A stretch of 8,332 bases of DNA, from NCBI GenBank assembly GCA_009392095.1, contig VFHF01000117.1, forward strand, positions 1-8,332, read 5' to 3'. The notes below the pieces were generated by a model that worked only from the letters and a program-made list of their open reading frames with translations, did no database searches and was not told the DNA's origin. A program made the translations under genes and the position numbers. The stretch is from SAR202 cluster bacterium. GTDB lineage: Bacteria > Chloroflexota > Dehalococcoidia > Lucifugimonadales > UBA3495. Positions 1 through 5,862 of this stretch are shown in pieces (the first letter of the stretch is position 1; every line of letters starts with the position of its first letter).

Positions 1-2
1 CC

Positions 3-85
3 GTCATCCTGAGGAGTGCCGAAGGCCGACGAAGGATCTTTCAATGATCACCTTGGCAGACCCTTCGCTCCGCTCAGGGTGGCAT
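3..85. repeat. REP/MITE-like imperfect inverted repeat
   Basis: The two halves of this stretch are imperfect inverted copies. CCTGAG at 9-14 pairs with CTCAGG at 73-78. CGAAGGATCT at 30-39 pairs with AGACCCTTCG at 58-67 with one A/C mismatch. The left half carries a few extra bases that would bulge. The apical loop (about 40-57) holds the palindrome TGATCA. It is noncoding and lies outside any gene, as expected of dispersed REP or MITE-like elements. A similar motif (CCTGAGCGGAGCGAAGG) is, from memory, dispersed in many environmental bacterial genomes. There is no second copy in this window, so repeat status is inferred from structure and recollection. Confidence 0.55.
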
Positions 86-234
86 TTTGGAAGCTTGATT
101 CCCGCCGGTAACTAGGCACGGGTCATTCCGCAGGAAAACGGCTCGGTGGCGGAAGACTGACCCCGCCCCGGCCCCGATTGGTGATCTTTGTATTAGAATA
201 CGCAGGCCCATCCGTTCCCCTTTAGGAGACATTC
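86..234 (+). promoter_or_regulatory. Leader of the oxidoreductase gene with probable -10 box
   Basis: This 149-base noncoding stretch precedes the first gene. TAGAAT at 194-199 is a good -10 hexamer. No convincing -35 lies 16-18 bases upstream, where the sequence is a C-rich run. The -10 sits inside an inverted repeat, GTATT (190-194) and AATAC (197-201), so a regulator could bind over it. Transcription would start near 206. A strong ribosome binding site AGGAG (224-228) lies 6 bases before the ATG. Nothing else is recognisable in 86-185. Confidence 0.45.
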
Positions 235-1257
235 ATGGAGTTCGCCGTTTTCTACCAGCTCCCGTGCGCGGTAGACCAAATTCCCGCCGCCCGTATTCAG
301 GACACCATCGCCCAATGCCAACTGGCCGACGAGCTGGGATTCGGCGCCGCCTGGCTGGCGGAATTGCACTTTAATCCACGGTTCTCGGTGATGTCGGCCC
401 CGATGATGATCGGAGCGGCAGTCGCTCAAATCACCAAGCGCATCCGCATCGGCAATGCCGTCAACCTGCTGCCACTTCACCAACCGGTGCGGCTGGCCGA
501 GGAGGCCGCGACGCTAGACGTTCTGTCTAACGGACGGGCCATCTTTGGTGTCGGCCGCGGTTCCATGCCAACCCATTTCCAGGGCTACGGAATCGACCAG
601 GAAGAAGGAAGAGGCCGGTTCTTGGAGGCCTTGGATGTAGTGCTGGGGTTATGGGAGCAAGAAGACTTCACCTATGAGGGTAAGTACTACCAGGCCCACG
701 GGCAGTGTGTGACACCCAGGCCGATACAGCAACCCCGCCCTCCGGTGTACGTGGCCGCCAACAGCGCGGACACCTTCGGCATCGTGGGATCGTTGGGTCA
801 CAACATCCTGGTTGCGCCAACCATCGTGACCAAGGAAGGGGCGCTAGCCGGGCTGGCATCCTACCGGGCCGAACTGGCTGAAAATGGCCACGATAGCGCC
901 AATGTGAAGGTCAACGTCAACGTGCCCATGCACGTGGCCGAAACCGAATGCGAAGCGAAGGCCGGGTTCACAAAGACCGTCGATAACTACTTGGAAACGT
1001 TGCGAGACATCGGACGGGCCCGCGGCGTCAGTAAAGGCACCAGCCGCGCCGATACACTGACCGCAGAGATCGTCATGGACGAATTCGCCGCAGTGGGTAC
1101 GCCTGATCAGGTGTCAGCCAAACTGGAGCAGCTAAAAGATATCTACGGCCCCCAGGAATTCATGTGCTGGTTCAACATCGGCGGAATGTTACCCCACGAG
1201 CTAGTGAAAAGTTCCATGAAGCTATTCGCAAAAGAGGTCATGCCCAACTTCCGGTGA
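235..1257 (+). CDS. LLM-class flavin-dependent oxidoreductase (luciferase-like monooxygenase)
   Basis: A 340-residue cytosolic enzyme of the bacterial luciferase-like superfamily. These are TIM-barrel proteins that oxidise or reduce small substrates with FMNH2 or F420; cofactor and substrate cannot be read from this sequence. The N-terminus (MEFAVFYQLP) is the usual first barrel strand. The segment LADELGFGAAWLAELHF (about 30-46) matches the family's helix followed by the usual AEHHF motif, with Leu replacing the first His. Further family features are TKRIRIGNAVNLLPLHQPVRLAEE (about 67-90), LDVLSNGRAIFGVGRG (about 94-109) and the PRPIQQPRPPVYVAA strand near the middle. Length is typical of the family. 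The ATG is supported by AGGAG at 224-228. rarA follows after 35 bases without an obvious promoter, so the two are probably cotranscribed, although no functional link is known. Confidence in the superfamily is high; the specific reaction is unknown. Confidence 0.9.
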   Translation: MEFAVFYQLPCAVDQIPAARIQDTIAQCQLADELGFGAAWLAELHFNPRFSVMSAPMMIGAAVAQITKRIRIGNAVNLLPLHQPVRLAEEAATLDVLSNGRAIFGVGRGSMPTHFQGYGIDQEEGRGRFLEALDVVLGLWEQEDFTYEGKYYQAHGQCVTPRPIQQPRPPVYVAANSADTFGIVGSLGHNILVAPTIVTKEGALAGLASYRAELAENGHDSANVKVNVNVPMHVAETECEAKAGFTKTVDNYLETLRDIGRARGVSKGTSRADTLTAEIVMDEFAAVGTPDQVSAKLEQLKDIYGPQEFMCWFNIGGMLPHELVKSSMKLFAKEVMPNFR

Positions 1258-1292
1258 CCCGACACGAACCTGCGATTGATAGGTGAACGGCT

Positions 1293-2669
1293 ATGAGCTC
1301 ATCAGAGTCATTGTTCGAGCATGGCAGAAAGGCCCAGGCGGAGCGTGATGCTCCTCTTGCTGAGCGCATGCGCCCAAGCACCTTCGACGAATTTGTCGGC
1401 CAGGACCAGATAGTCGACCCGGACCGCGTGCTCCTGCGGTCGATCGCCGCCGGACGGCTGCCGTCCATCATCCTATGGGGCCCGCCGGGCACCGGGAAGA
1501 CGACCTTGGCGCGCCTAGTAGCCTCGTCCACCCAGTCAGATTTTCAACCGGTCAGCGCCGTAACCTCGGGCGTGGCCGACCTCCGGCGCATAGTGGCCGA
1601 AGCCAAAGATCGGAAGGGGATGCATCAGCAGTCGACCATCTTGTTCGTGGACGAGATTCACCGGTTCAACAAGGCCCAGCAGGACGTTATCCTGCCCCAC
1701 GTTGAGGACGGCACAATCACTTTCATAGGAGCGACCACCGAGAACCCCTCCTTTGAGGTCATTGCCCCTCTGCTCTCACGCTGCCGGGTGTTTGCGTTGC
1801 AAAGCCTGGAGCCGGCCCAGATGGCGTCGATAGTTAACCGGGCATTGGCTGACCAGATGAGGGGACTGGGTCCATTGAACGCAAGTCTGGGCGAAGATGC
1901 CTTGGACCATCTGGTGAACATATCCAACGGCGACGCGCGTATTGCCCTGAATGCCTTGGAGACGGCGGCCTACTCCTTCACCCCGGATGCCGAGGGAAAG
2001 CGCCAGATAGACTTGGAGACCATCGCCGACGCCCTACAAAGACGCTCCCCGATGTACGACAAGACTGGAGAGAGCCACTACGACACCATATCGGCCTTCA
2101 TCAAATCGGTCCGGGGTTCGTCACCGGACGGGGCTCTGTACTGGCTGGCCCGGATGATCGAATCGGGGGAGGACCCGCTGTTCATCGCCCGCCGACTGGT
2201 TATTTTGGCTTCAGAGGACATTGGCCTGGCTGAACCGCAGGCGTTGTCCGTGGCGATCGCGGCCCAGCAGGCAGTCCATTTCTTGGGGATGCCCGAGGGG
2301 CGCATACCCTTGGCGGAGGCCACGGTCTATCTGGCCACCGCGCCCAAGAGCAACTCGGTCTATGCGGGGTTGAACCAAGCCATGCGGGACGGGCGGGAGC
2401 AGGCCAACGAGCCGGTGCCCCTGCACCTGCGCAACGCAGTGACCGGGATGATGAAGGACATGGGTTACGGCAAGGATTACAAGTACTCCCATGACTTCGA
2501 AGGCCATTTCGAGGAACAGGAATATCTACCGCCGTCTCTCAAGGGAAGGCGTTATTATCAGCCCAGTGAAGAGGGCGCGGAGTTAGAAATCGGACAACGG
2601 CTCAAGCGCTGGTGGGGCGGCCAAGCCAAGGATGACGACGGCCAAGCCCAATACGATCACAACGTCTAG
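1293..2669 (+). CDS. rarA: Replication-associated recombination protein A (AAA+ ATPase RarA/MgsA)
   Basis: A 458-residue AAA+ ATPase of the RarA/MgsA/WRNIP1 family, which acts at stalled replication forks and interacts with the replication machinery and SSB in studied bacteria. Visible motifs, in order: LAERMRPSTFDEFVGQ (about 22-37), typical of clamp-loader-like ATPases; Walker A GPPGTGKT (63-70); Walker B FVDEIHRFNKAQQD (118-131); sensor 1 GATTENPSFEV (146-156); arginine finger in LLSRCRVF (160-167); sensor 2 in NGDARIALNALE. The C-terminal family domain includes the conserved GYGKDYKYSHDF and YLPPSLKGRRYYQP segments. Length is close to E. coli RarA (447). AGGTGA at 1281-1286 supports the ATG. 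The extreme C-terminus is acidic and hydrophilic. The TAG stop lies within CTAG, whose opposite strand is the stop of the convergent gene. Confidence 0.96.
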   Translation: MSSSESLFEHGRKAQAERDAPLAERMRPSTFDEFVGQDQIVDPDRVLLRSIAAGRLPSIILWGPPGTGKTTLARLVASSTQSDFQPVSAVTSGVADLRRIVAEAKDRKGMHQQSTILFVDEIHRFNKAQQDVILPHVEDGTITFIGATTENPSFEVIAPLLSRCRVFALQSLEPAQMASIVNRALADQMRGLGPLNASLGEDALDHLVNISNGDARIALNALETAAYSFTPDAEGKRQIDLETIADALQRRSPMYDKTGESHYDTISAFIKSVRGSSPDGALYWLARMIESGEDPLFIARRLVILASEDIGLAEPQALSVAIAAQQAVHFLGMPEGRIPLAEATVYLATAPKSNSVYAGLNQAMRDGREQANEPVPLHLRNAVTGMMKDMGYGKDYKYSHDFEGHFEEQEYLPPSLKGRRYYQPSEEGAELEIGQRLKRWWGGQAKDDDGQAQYDHNV

Positions 2670-3439
2670 GTTGATGTGAAGATCTGGACTTTCCGCTCCA
2701 GGTGGTACTCGGCGTTTGCGGTGTCGGTATCCACCACCGCTTTGAGACGCCACGAGACAGAGGTGCGGCCATTCTGCACCGTTGGCAGGGTCCGTTCCGG
2801 CACGGGCAGACTGAATGCCCAGACGTAGGGCCGTTCGGATGTAAGCTGAACATCCTTTTCCAGAGAGATTCGTTCCCGGACCGATTCGTCCTCGCGGTCG
2901 CCCGACTTTTCCGTGCTGTGCAATTCCATCCGGATGTCTTTTACTTGGTCCGTGATGTTCATGCGCGCCCGAAGCTCGCCCTCCAGATATCCGCCAACGC
3001 CTACCACATCGTTAACCAACACCATCGTCAGGATGCACCCGGTGAAGGTTGCCTCTTCCGTGAGGTCTGCCGCGCTACGTCCTGCATGGACCACCGGGGG
3101 CGCCAGGACCGTAATCTCGCTGGATGCGGCGACCGTATTGCCGGACTCCATTTCCAAACGGCCCGTGACCTCCCATGAAACCTGGGCGATGGAGCCGTGG
3201 ACGGTGGGCGGGGCCTGATCGGGTATCTGGAATCTCGCGTAACGGACGACGGGTTCTTCGCTGGTAATCTCAGTGTCTGCGATGAAAGATTGGACCAGCG
3301 GTTGTGACAGAGCAGAGTGGGAACCCAGCTTTCCGTGTCCACTATCCCGGGGCGATTCTTTGTGCCACGACTGCTCGGTACAGGCTAATTCCACCTGGCC
3401 GGTCTTGATCTTGACTCCCGCTTTCGACCGTATCGTCAC
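2666..3439 (-). CDS. Arrestin-fold (Spo0M/arrestin-like) protein, start uncertain
   Basis: The frame from the first conventional start (GTG, 3439) is 257 residues. Content fits a two-lobed arrestin-like beta-sandwich. The first lobe has FQIPDQAPPTVHGS...VSWEVTGRLEM (70-97). The second lobe repeats the pattern with LPVPERTLPTVQNG...VSWRLKAVVDT (211-238). The shared core is P-x4-PTV followed by VSW, the loop and strand typical of arrestin domains. There is no signal peptide or membrane segment, so it is probably cytosolic. In other bacteria Spo0M is an arrestin-like protein linked to sporulation and cell envelope, but sporulation cannot be inferred here. Translation upstream of 3439 continues with typical arrestin N-terminal sequence (GGSFRPGGTIDIQV), so the GTG start probably truncates the first strand; see the extension entry. 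The gene converges on rarA and overlaps it by 4 bases. No partner gene is obvious. Confidence 0.72.
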   Translation of the reverse strand: MTIRSKAGVKIKTGQVELACTEQSWHKESPRDSGHGKLGSHSALSQPLVQSFIADTEITSEEPVVRYARFQIPDQAPPTVHGSIAQVSWEVTGRLEMESGNTVAASSEITVLAPPVVHAGRSAADLTEEATFTGCILTMVLVNDVVGVGGYLEGELRARMNITDQVKDIRMELHSTEKSGDREDESVRERISLEKDVQLTSERPYVWAFSLPVPERTLPTVQNGRTSVSWRLKAVVDTDTANAEYHLERKVQIFTST

Positions 3440-3541
3440 CTGGATATCTATTGTGCCGCCGGGTCGAAACGACCCACCGGTTGTTTCGATTTCAATCTCC
3501 GCTGTTGGGCGGCGAAACCAAGAAAGAATGCGTTCTAGAAC
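3440..3541 (-). other. In-frame N-terminal extension of the arrestin-like gene without a standard start codon
   Basis: Reading on from 3439 toward higher coordinates, the frame stays open to a TAA at 3607-3605. It contains no ATG, GTG or TTG. From 3541 it encodes VLERILSWFRRPTAEIEIET and then GGSFRPGGTIDIQ. This has the look of a true arrestin N-terminus: a short amphipathic lead, a first beta strand, then the F-x-PG-x4-V pattern. A good ribosome binding site, GGAGGT (3553-3548), sits 6 bases before a GTT codon at 3541-3539. Translation may therefore start at a non-standard codon (GTT at 3541 or ATT at 3529), or a start codon was lost by mutation or base error. Confidence 0.5.
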
Positions 3542-3547
3542 CTGTGC

Positions 3548-3553
3548 ACCTCC
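3548..3553 (-). promoter_or_regulatory. Ribosome binding site pointing to an upstream start for the arrestin-like gene
   Basis: GGAGGT on the minus strand is a near-perfect Shine-Dalgarno sequence. It lies 6 bases upstream of GTT (3541-3539) and more than 100 bases upstream of the first standard start codon (GTG, 3439). Its placement argues that translation begins at or near 3541. Confidence 0.45.
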
Positions 3554-3607
3554 ACAAAAGTTGGTGATGAACCAGCCCCGTAAGGCCGTGCATCTGAGAG
3601 CATGTTA

Positions 3608-3693
3608 ATGGTGAATGGCACAGTAGGCAACCCAATGGACCTGCCGGTTCAGACGGGTTCCTGATTGGAGCAGATATTTACCACGCACGGCCG
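3608..3693 (-). promoter_or_regulatory. Gap with a weak candidate promoter for the arrestin-like gene
   Basis: This gap lies between the small membrane-protein gene and the arrestin-like frame. On the minus strand TTGCCT and TAACAT, 17 bases apart (about 3633-3605, just crossing the gap's lower edge), each match 4 of 6 consensus bases, so this is only a weak promoter candidate. There is no hairpin with a T-run to end the upstream operon. The only repeat is a short direct one (GAACC twice, around 3641-3655). Confidence 0.2.
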
Positions 3694-3825
3694 CTAATCA
3701 AGGATATGGTCCCGGAAAACGGCGTAGACCACATGGCCCACGGCGATAGCCAAGGCGGCGCAAGCTATGTAGTAGGTCCGCAATTGCAACTTGCGGGACC
3801 GCTCGTCGGGTGGCAGGTCAGCCAA
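3694..3825 (-). CDS. Small single-pass membrane protein (43 residues)
   Basis: A TTG-started frame encodes 43 residues. An N-terminal charged segment (MADLPPDERSRKLQLR) is followed by one hydrophobic helix, TYYIACAALAIAVGHVVYAVF (about 17-37), and a short polar tail RDHILD. Basic residues (R, K, R) just before the helix suggest the N-terminus stays inside, by the positive-inside rule. Charge distribution and composition look like real protein, and no larger gene competes in this space. It follows threonine aldolase on the same strand. The TTG directly abuts the TGA of a 20-codon frame (3888-3826) and has only a weak ribosome site of its own (GGGA), so translation may be coupled to that frame. 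I do not recognise the family. Similar one-TM proteins are common as uncharacterised small membrane proteins. Confidence 0.6.
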   Translation of the reverse strand: MADLPPDERSRKLQLRTYYIACAALAIAVGHVVYAVFRDHILD

Positions 3826-3888
3826 TCAGGTTGATCCCAGACGCCGTTTGCCACCCGTATGGCTGAATTTCAGCGTAATATTAGACAT
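3826..3888 (-). CDS. Possible 20-residue leader frame or 5' part of the small membrane protein
   Basis: An ATG at 3888-3886 lies 12 bases past the threonine aldolase stop. It has AAGG as ribosome site and opens a frame of 20 codons (MSNITLKFSHTGGKRRLGST) before TGA. The frame is the same as that of the following membrane-protein gene, which begins with the very next codon. It could be a leader that couples translation from the aldolase gene to the membrane-protein gene. It could also be the true N-terminus of that gene interrupted by a stop, or chance. The peptide is basic and matches nothing I recognise. Confidence 0.3.
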   Translation of the reverse strand: MSNITLKFSHTGGKRRLGST

Positions 3889-3900
3889 GATCAGCCCTTA

Positions 3901-4947
3901 TCACTTAAGTTCCCGAACGACCTTGGAGGTACGGGACAATGCTTCTTCTACATCATCGCCTGAGATGTGCCGGTGGGTCACCATGCGGACGGACCGCTCG
4001 CCGGGGTAAGAGACCTGAACTTCAGCGGTGTCCATGGCTTTAATGAAGTCAGGGGCGGTACCCACACTTTCATCAACGTCGAAGATTACGATGTTGGTCT
4101 GTATGCTATCGGCGTCCACGGTTAGTCCGTTGATGTTGGCCAGGCCCGTAGCCAGGCGGCGTGCGTTTTGATGGTCCTCGGCCAGCCGATCGACCATGGT
4201 GTCCAAGGCCACCAGTCCGGCTGCGGCCAAAATACCTGCCTGCCGCATGCCGCCGCCCACCATCTTCCGCCATCTTTTGGCTTCTCCGATGAATTCTTTG
4301 GAGCCGACGAGCACCGAACCCACCGGGCAGCTCAGCGCTTTCGACAGACAGAAGCTGGCGTCATCAACGTCGCGAGTCAACTCCGCAACTGGGATCTCAA
4401 GGGCTACTGCGGCATTGAATATGCGCGCCCCGTCTAGATGTACCGCCACGCCGGACTCGTGGGCCACGTCGCAGACAGCTTTGGTCTCAGCGGGAGTCAT
4501 TATCATGCCGCTGCACCGGTTTTGAGTGTTCTCCAGGCAGACTATCTTGGTTGCGGCAACGTGGGGGTTGCCGGCCGGCCGAATGTTCCGGGCCACGTCT
4601 GCGGCATCGATTCCACCGGTCGCGTTCTGGGGAATCAGTCTGGTTTGCACGCCGGCCAAGGCGGCCTGACCTCCGCCTTCGTTCCAGAACATGTGGGCCT
4701 GGTCGCCCATGACGATCTCGTCGCCGTGGTTGCAGTAGGTGAGTGTGGCCAAGAGGTTGCTCATAGTGCCGCTGGCGGTAAGCAGCCCCGCTTCATGCCC
4801 CAGCATGGCGGCGGCCAGCTCTTGTAGCTCGTTGATGGAGGGGTCCTCGCCGAAAACATCGTCGCCAACCTCGGCCTCGGCCATGGCCCGGCGCATCTCG
4901 TCGGTGGGTTTGGTGACTGTATCGCTGCGCAGGTCGATCTTTGCCAT
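3901..4947 (-). CDS. ltaE: Low-specificity L-threonine aldolase (PLP-dependent)
   Basis: A 348-residue cytosolic fold-type I PLP enzyme that cleaves L-threonine or L-allo-threonine to glycine and acetaldehyde, linking threonine breakdown to glycine and one-carbon supply. The N-terminus IDLRSDTVTKPTDEMRRAM and GDDVFGEDPSINELQ (28-42) are hallmarks of the family. SGTMSN (59-64) and the His of AHMFWNEGGG (about 84-93) belong to the PLP and substrate site. HLDGARIFNAAVAL (170-183) holds the Asp that contacts the PLP ring nitrogen. LSKALSCPVGS (201-211) holds Lys203, the predicted Schiff-base lysine. Arg321 in RSVRMVTHRHI probably binds substrate carboxylate. Length is normal. A strong GGGAGGG (4963-4957) precedes the ATG, and an extended -10 promoter lies at 4997-4992. 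It is divergent from the hydrolase operon and followed by a small membrane-protein gene. The name ltaE follows the family; stereospecificity is not determinable. Confidence 0.93.
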   Translation of the reverse strand: MAKIDLRSDTVTKPTDEMRRAMAEAEVGDDVFGEDPSINELQELAAAMLGHEAGLLTASGTMSNLLATLTYCNHGDEIVMGDQAHMFWNEGGGQAALAGVQTRLIPQNATGGIDAADVARNIRPAGNPHVAATKIVCLENTQNRCSGMIMTPAETKAVCDVAHESGVAVHLDGARIFNAAVALEIPVAELTRDVDDASFCLSKALSCPVGSVLVGSKEFIGEAKRWRKMVGGGMRQAGILAAAGLVALDTMVDRLAEDHQNARRLATGLANINGLTVDADSIQTNIVIFDVDESVGTAPDFIKAMDTAEVQVSYPGERSVRMVTHRHISGDDVEEALSRTSKVVRELK

Positions 4948-4991
4948 GTGTATGATCCCTCCCTAATGACTAGCCATGAGAACTACGCGGT

Positions 4992-5000
4992 ATTCTATCA
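4992..5000 (-). promoter_or_regulatory. Extended -10 promoter of the threonine aldolase gene
   Basis: On the minus strand TGA followed by TAGAAT (hexamer 4997-4992) forms an extended -10 element. The -35 position shows no consensus, as is usual for extended -10 promoters, and is instead covered by a palindrome. Transcription would start near 4985, giving a leader of about 38 bases. Confidence 0.5.
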
Positions 5001-5016
5001 GGATTGCGCCTGCACG

Positions 5017-5029
5017 GGCAGAGTCTGCC
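5017..5029. promoter_or_regulatory. Perfect 13-bp palindrome over the ltaE -35 region
   Basis: GGCAGA-G-TCTGCC is a perfect 6+1+6 inverted repeat. Its centre is about 38 bases upstream of the inferred ltaE transcription start, which is a usual position for a regulator site. A half-site-like GGGCAG recurs at 5072-5077. The regulator is unknown. Confidence 0.35.
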
Positions 5030-5034
5030 TTTGT

Positions 5035-5060
5035 GATTCCGAGGCGCAAGCCGAGGAATC
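5035..5060. repeat. REP-like hairpin with GATTCC/GGAATC arms
   Basis: GATTCC (5035-5040) pairs with GGAATC (5055-5060). Inside, a G-A/A-G tandem mismatch and a GG/CC pair enclose a CGCAAG loop. The GATTCCGAG...GAGGAATC arrangement resembles a dispersed palindromic repeat type seen in environmental genomes. It has no T-run, so it is not a rho-independent terminator. It sits between two divergent genes. Confidence 0.4.
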
Positions 5061-5075
5061 TCTTTTCTGATGGGC

Positions 5076-5110
5076 AGGTCTACTTCAATCTCCGAGATTC
5101 TGTTCGACCT
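5076..5110. promoter_or_regulatory. Nested inverted repeat upstream of the hydrolase promoter
   Basis: Outer arms AGGTC (5076-5080) and GACCT (5106-5110) and inner arms AATCT (5087-5091) and AGATT (5095-5099) share one centre at 5093. Each side has 6 unpaired bases between arms. The site ends 15 bases before the -35 box of the hydrolase promoter. The symmetry suggests a binding site for a multimeric regulator, but no regulator gene is present in the window. Confidence 0.3.
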
Positions 5111-5124
5111 CAGAGCGAAAATTC

Positions 5125-5153
5125 TTGCCAAAGACCTGGTGTTTACCTAAGAT
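5125..5153 (+). promoter_or_regulatory. Sigma-70-type promoter of the hydrolase-lspA-rluD operon
   Basis: TTGCCA (5125-5130, 5 of 6 matches to the -35 consensus) and TAAGAT (5148-5153, 4 of 6 to the -10) are spaced exactly 17 bases apart. This is the best two-box promoter in the window. Transcription would start near 5160, about 20 bases before the hydrolase start codon. That also rules out a start at the TTG at 5125. Confidence 0.55.
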
Positions 5154-5168
5154 AGATATACCCCAAAT

Positions 5169-5173
5169 AGGAG
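5169..5173 (+). promoter_or_regulatory. Ribosome binding site fixing the hydrolase start
   Basis: AGGAG lies 8 bases before GTG at 5182. The only other in-frame candidate, TTG at 5125, overlaps the promoter -35 box and would add 19 residues unlike the family N-terminus. Confidence 0.6.
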
Positions 5174-5181
5174 CATTTACC

Positions 5182-5835
5182 GTGCGTCAAAGCGCCGTTT
5201 CATTCGAAGCAGATGGACTCACATTCGAGGGCGTGGTGGCCCAGCCCGACGACGGCGCCGGCCCCTGGCCAGGCGTGGTCATCTGCCATCCCCACCCGCT
5301 CCACGGCGGCAACATGGATAACAACGTGGTCTTGGCCTTGGCACTGGGTTTGGCACAGGAAGGCTTTGTCACCCTGCGGTTCAACTTCAGGGGCGTGGGC
5401 GGCAGCCAGGGCGAGCACACCGGAGGTGAAAAAGAATCCCAAGAGGTGCTGGCGGCCCTTGAGTTGATCAAGGCTTGGCCAGACACCAACGGCAAGACCG
5501 GTCTGATCGGGTATTCTTTTGGTACGTCGGTGATCTTGCGCCACGGCGAGCTGCACGACGAGGCCGATGTCATCGTCCTGGTGTCCCCTCCCTTCCGGGC
5601 AGTCGAAGATACTCCCCTAAAGGAATCCAAAGTACCGGCCATGATCGTTACAGGAGACAGAGACCGGTTGGTGGATTCGACACAACTGGACGCGGAGTTG
5701 GCCAGTTTCAAAAACGCGATCGAGTTCAAATTGTTCGATGGTGTAGACCATTTCTGGTATGGCCAGGAATCACGTTTGGTGCCGGAAGTCCACCGGTTCT
5801 TTACCGATAAGTTGAAACCCGGCTATAAACGATAG
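5182..5835 (+). CDS. Alpha/beta hydrolase (COG2945-like serine hydrolase)
   Basis: A 217-residue cytosolic alpha/beta hydrolase of the small dienelactone-hydrolase-like or COG2945 type; its substrate, probably an ester, is not known. PGVVICHPHPLHGGNMDNNVV (about 30-50) carries the HPHP-x2-GG motif near the oxyanion hole. FNFRGVGGSQGEH (67-79) is typical of the family. The nucleophile elbow is GYSFG (110-114), giving Ser112. Asp161 in TGDRD and His190 in GVDHFWYG complete the likely catalytic triad. Length matches the small members of the group, with no lid domain and no signal peptide. The GTG start at 5182 is chosen for its AGGAG site and because the promoter lies just upstream. lspA follows after 27 bases, so this is the first gene of a three-gene operon; a role tied to LspA is not evident. 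Confidence 0.88.
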   Translation: MRQSAVSFEADGLTFEGVVAQPDDGAGPWPGVVICHPHPLHGGNMDNNVVLALALGLAQEGFVTLRFNFRGVGGSQGEHTGGEKESQEVLAALELIKAWPDTNGKTGLIGYSFGTSVILRHGELHDEADVIVLVSPPFRAVEDTPLKESKVPAMIVTGDRDRLVDSTQLDAELASFKNAIEFKLFDGVDHFWYGQESRLVPEVHRFFTDKLKPGYKR

Positions 5836-5862
5836 TACCCAGGCGGGACCGGAGACCCATAC

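Noticed and set aside
2702..3178. Plus-strand open frame opposite the arrestin-like gene
   Set aside because: The translation has no recognisable domain, while the minus-strand frame has repeated beta-rich arrestin-type motifs and a strong upstream ribosome site.
3639..3656. Hairpin terminator in the gap after the small membrane-protein gene
   Set aside because: The two GGTTC elements are direct, not inverted, repeats and no T-run follows.
4168..4827. Open frames on the plus strand opposite threonine aldolase
   Set aside because: They are shadows of a gene with every expected catalytic motif; their translations lack coherent domains and ribosome sites.
5125..5181. Longer hydrolase reading from the TTG at 5125
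   Set aside because: The TTG is the -35 box of a well-spaced promoter, and the added residues (MPKTWCLPKIDIPQIGAFT) do not fit the family. GTG 5182 has a proper AGGAG.
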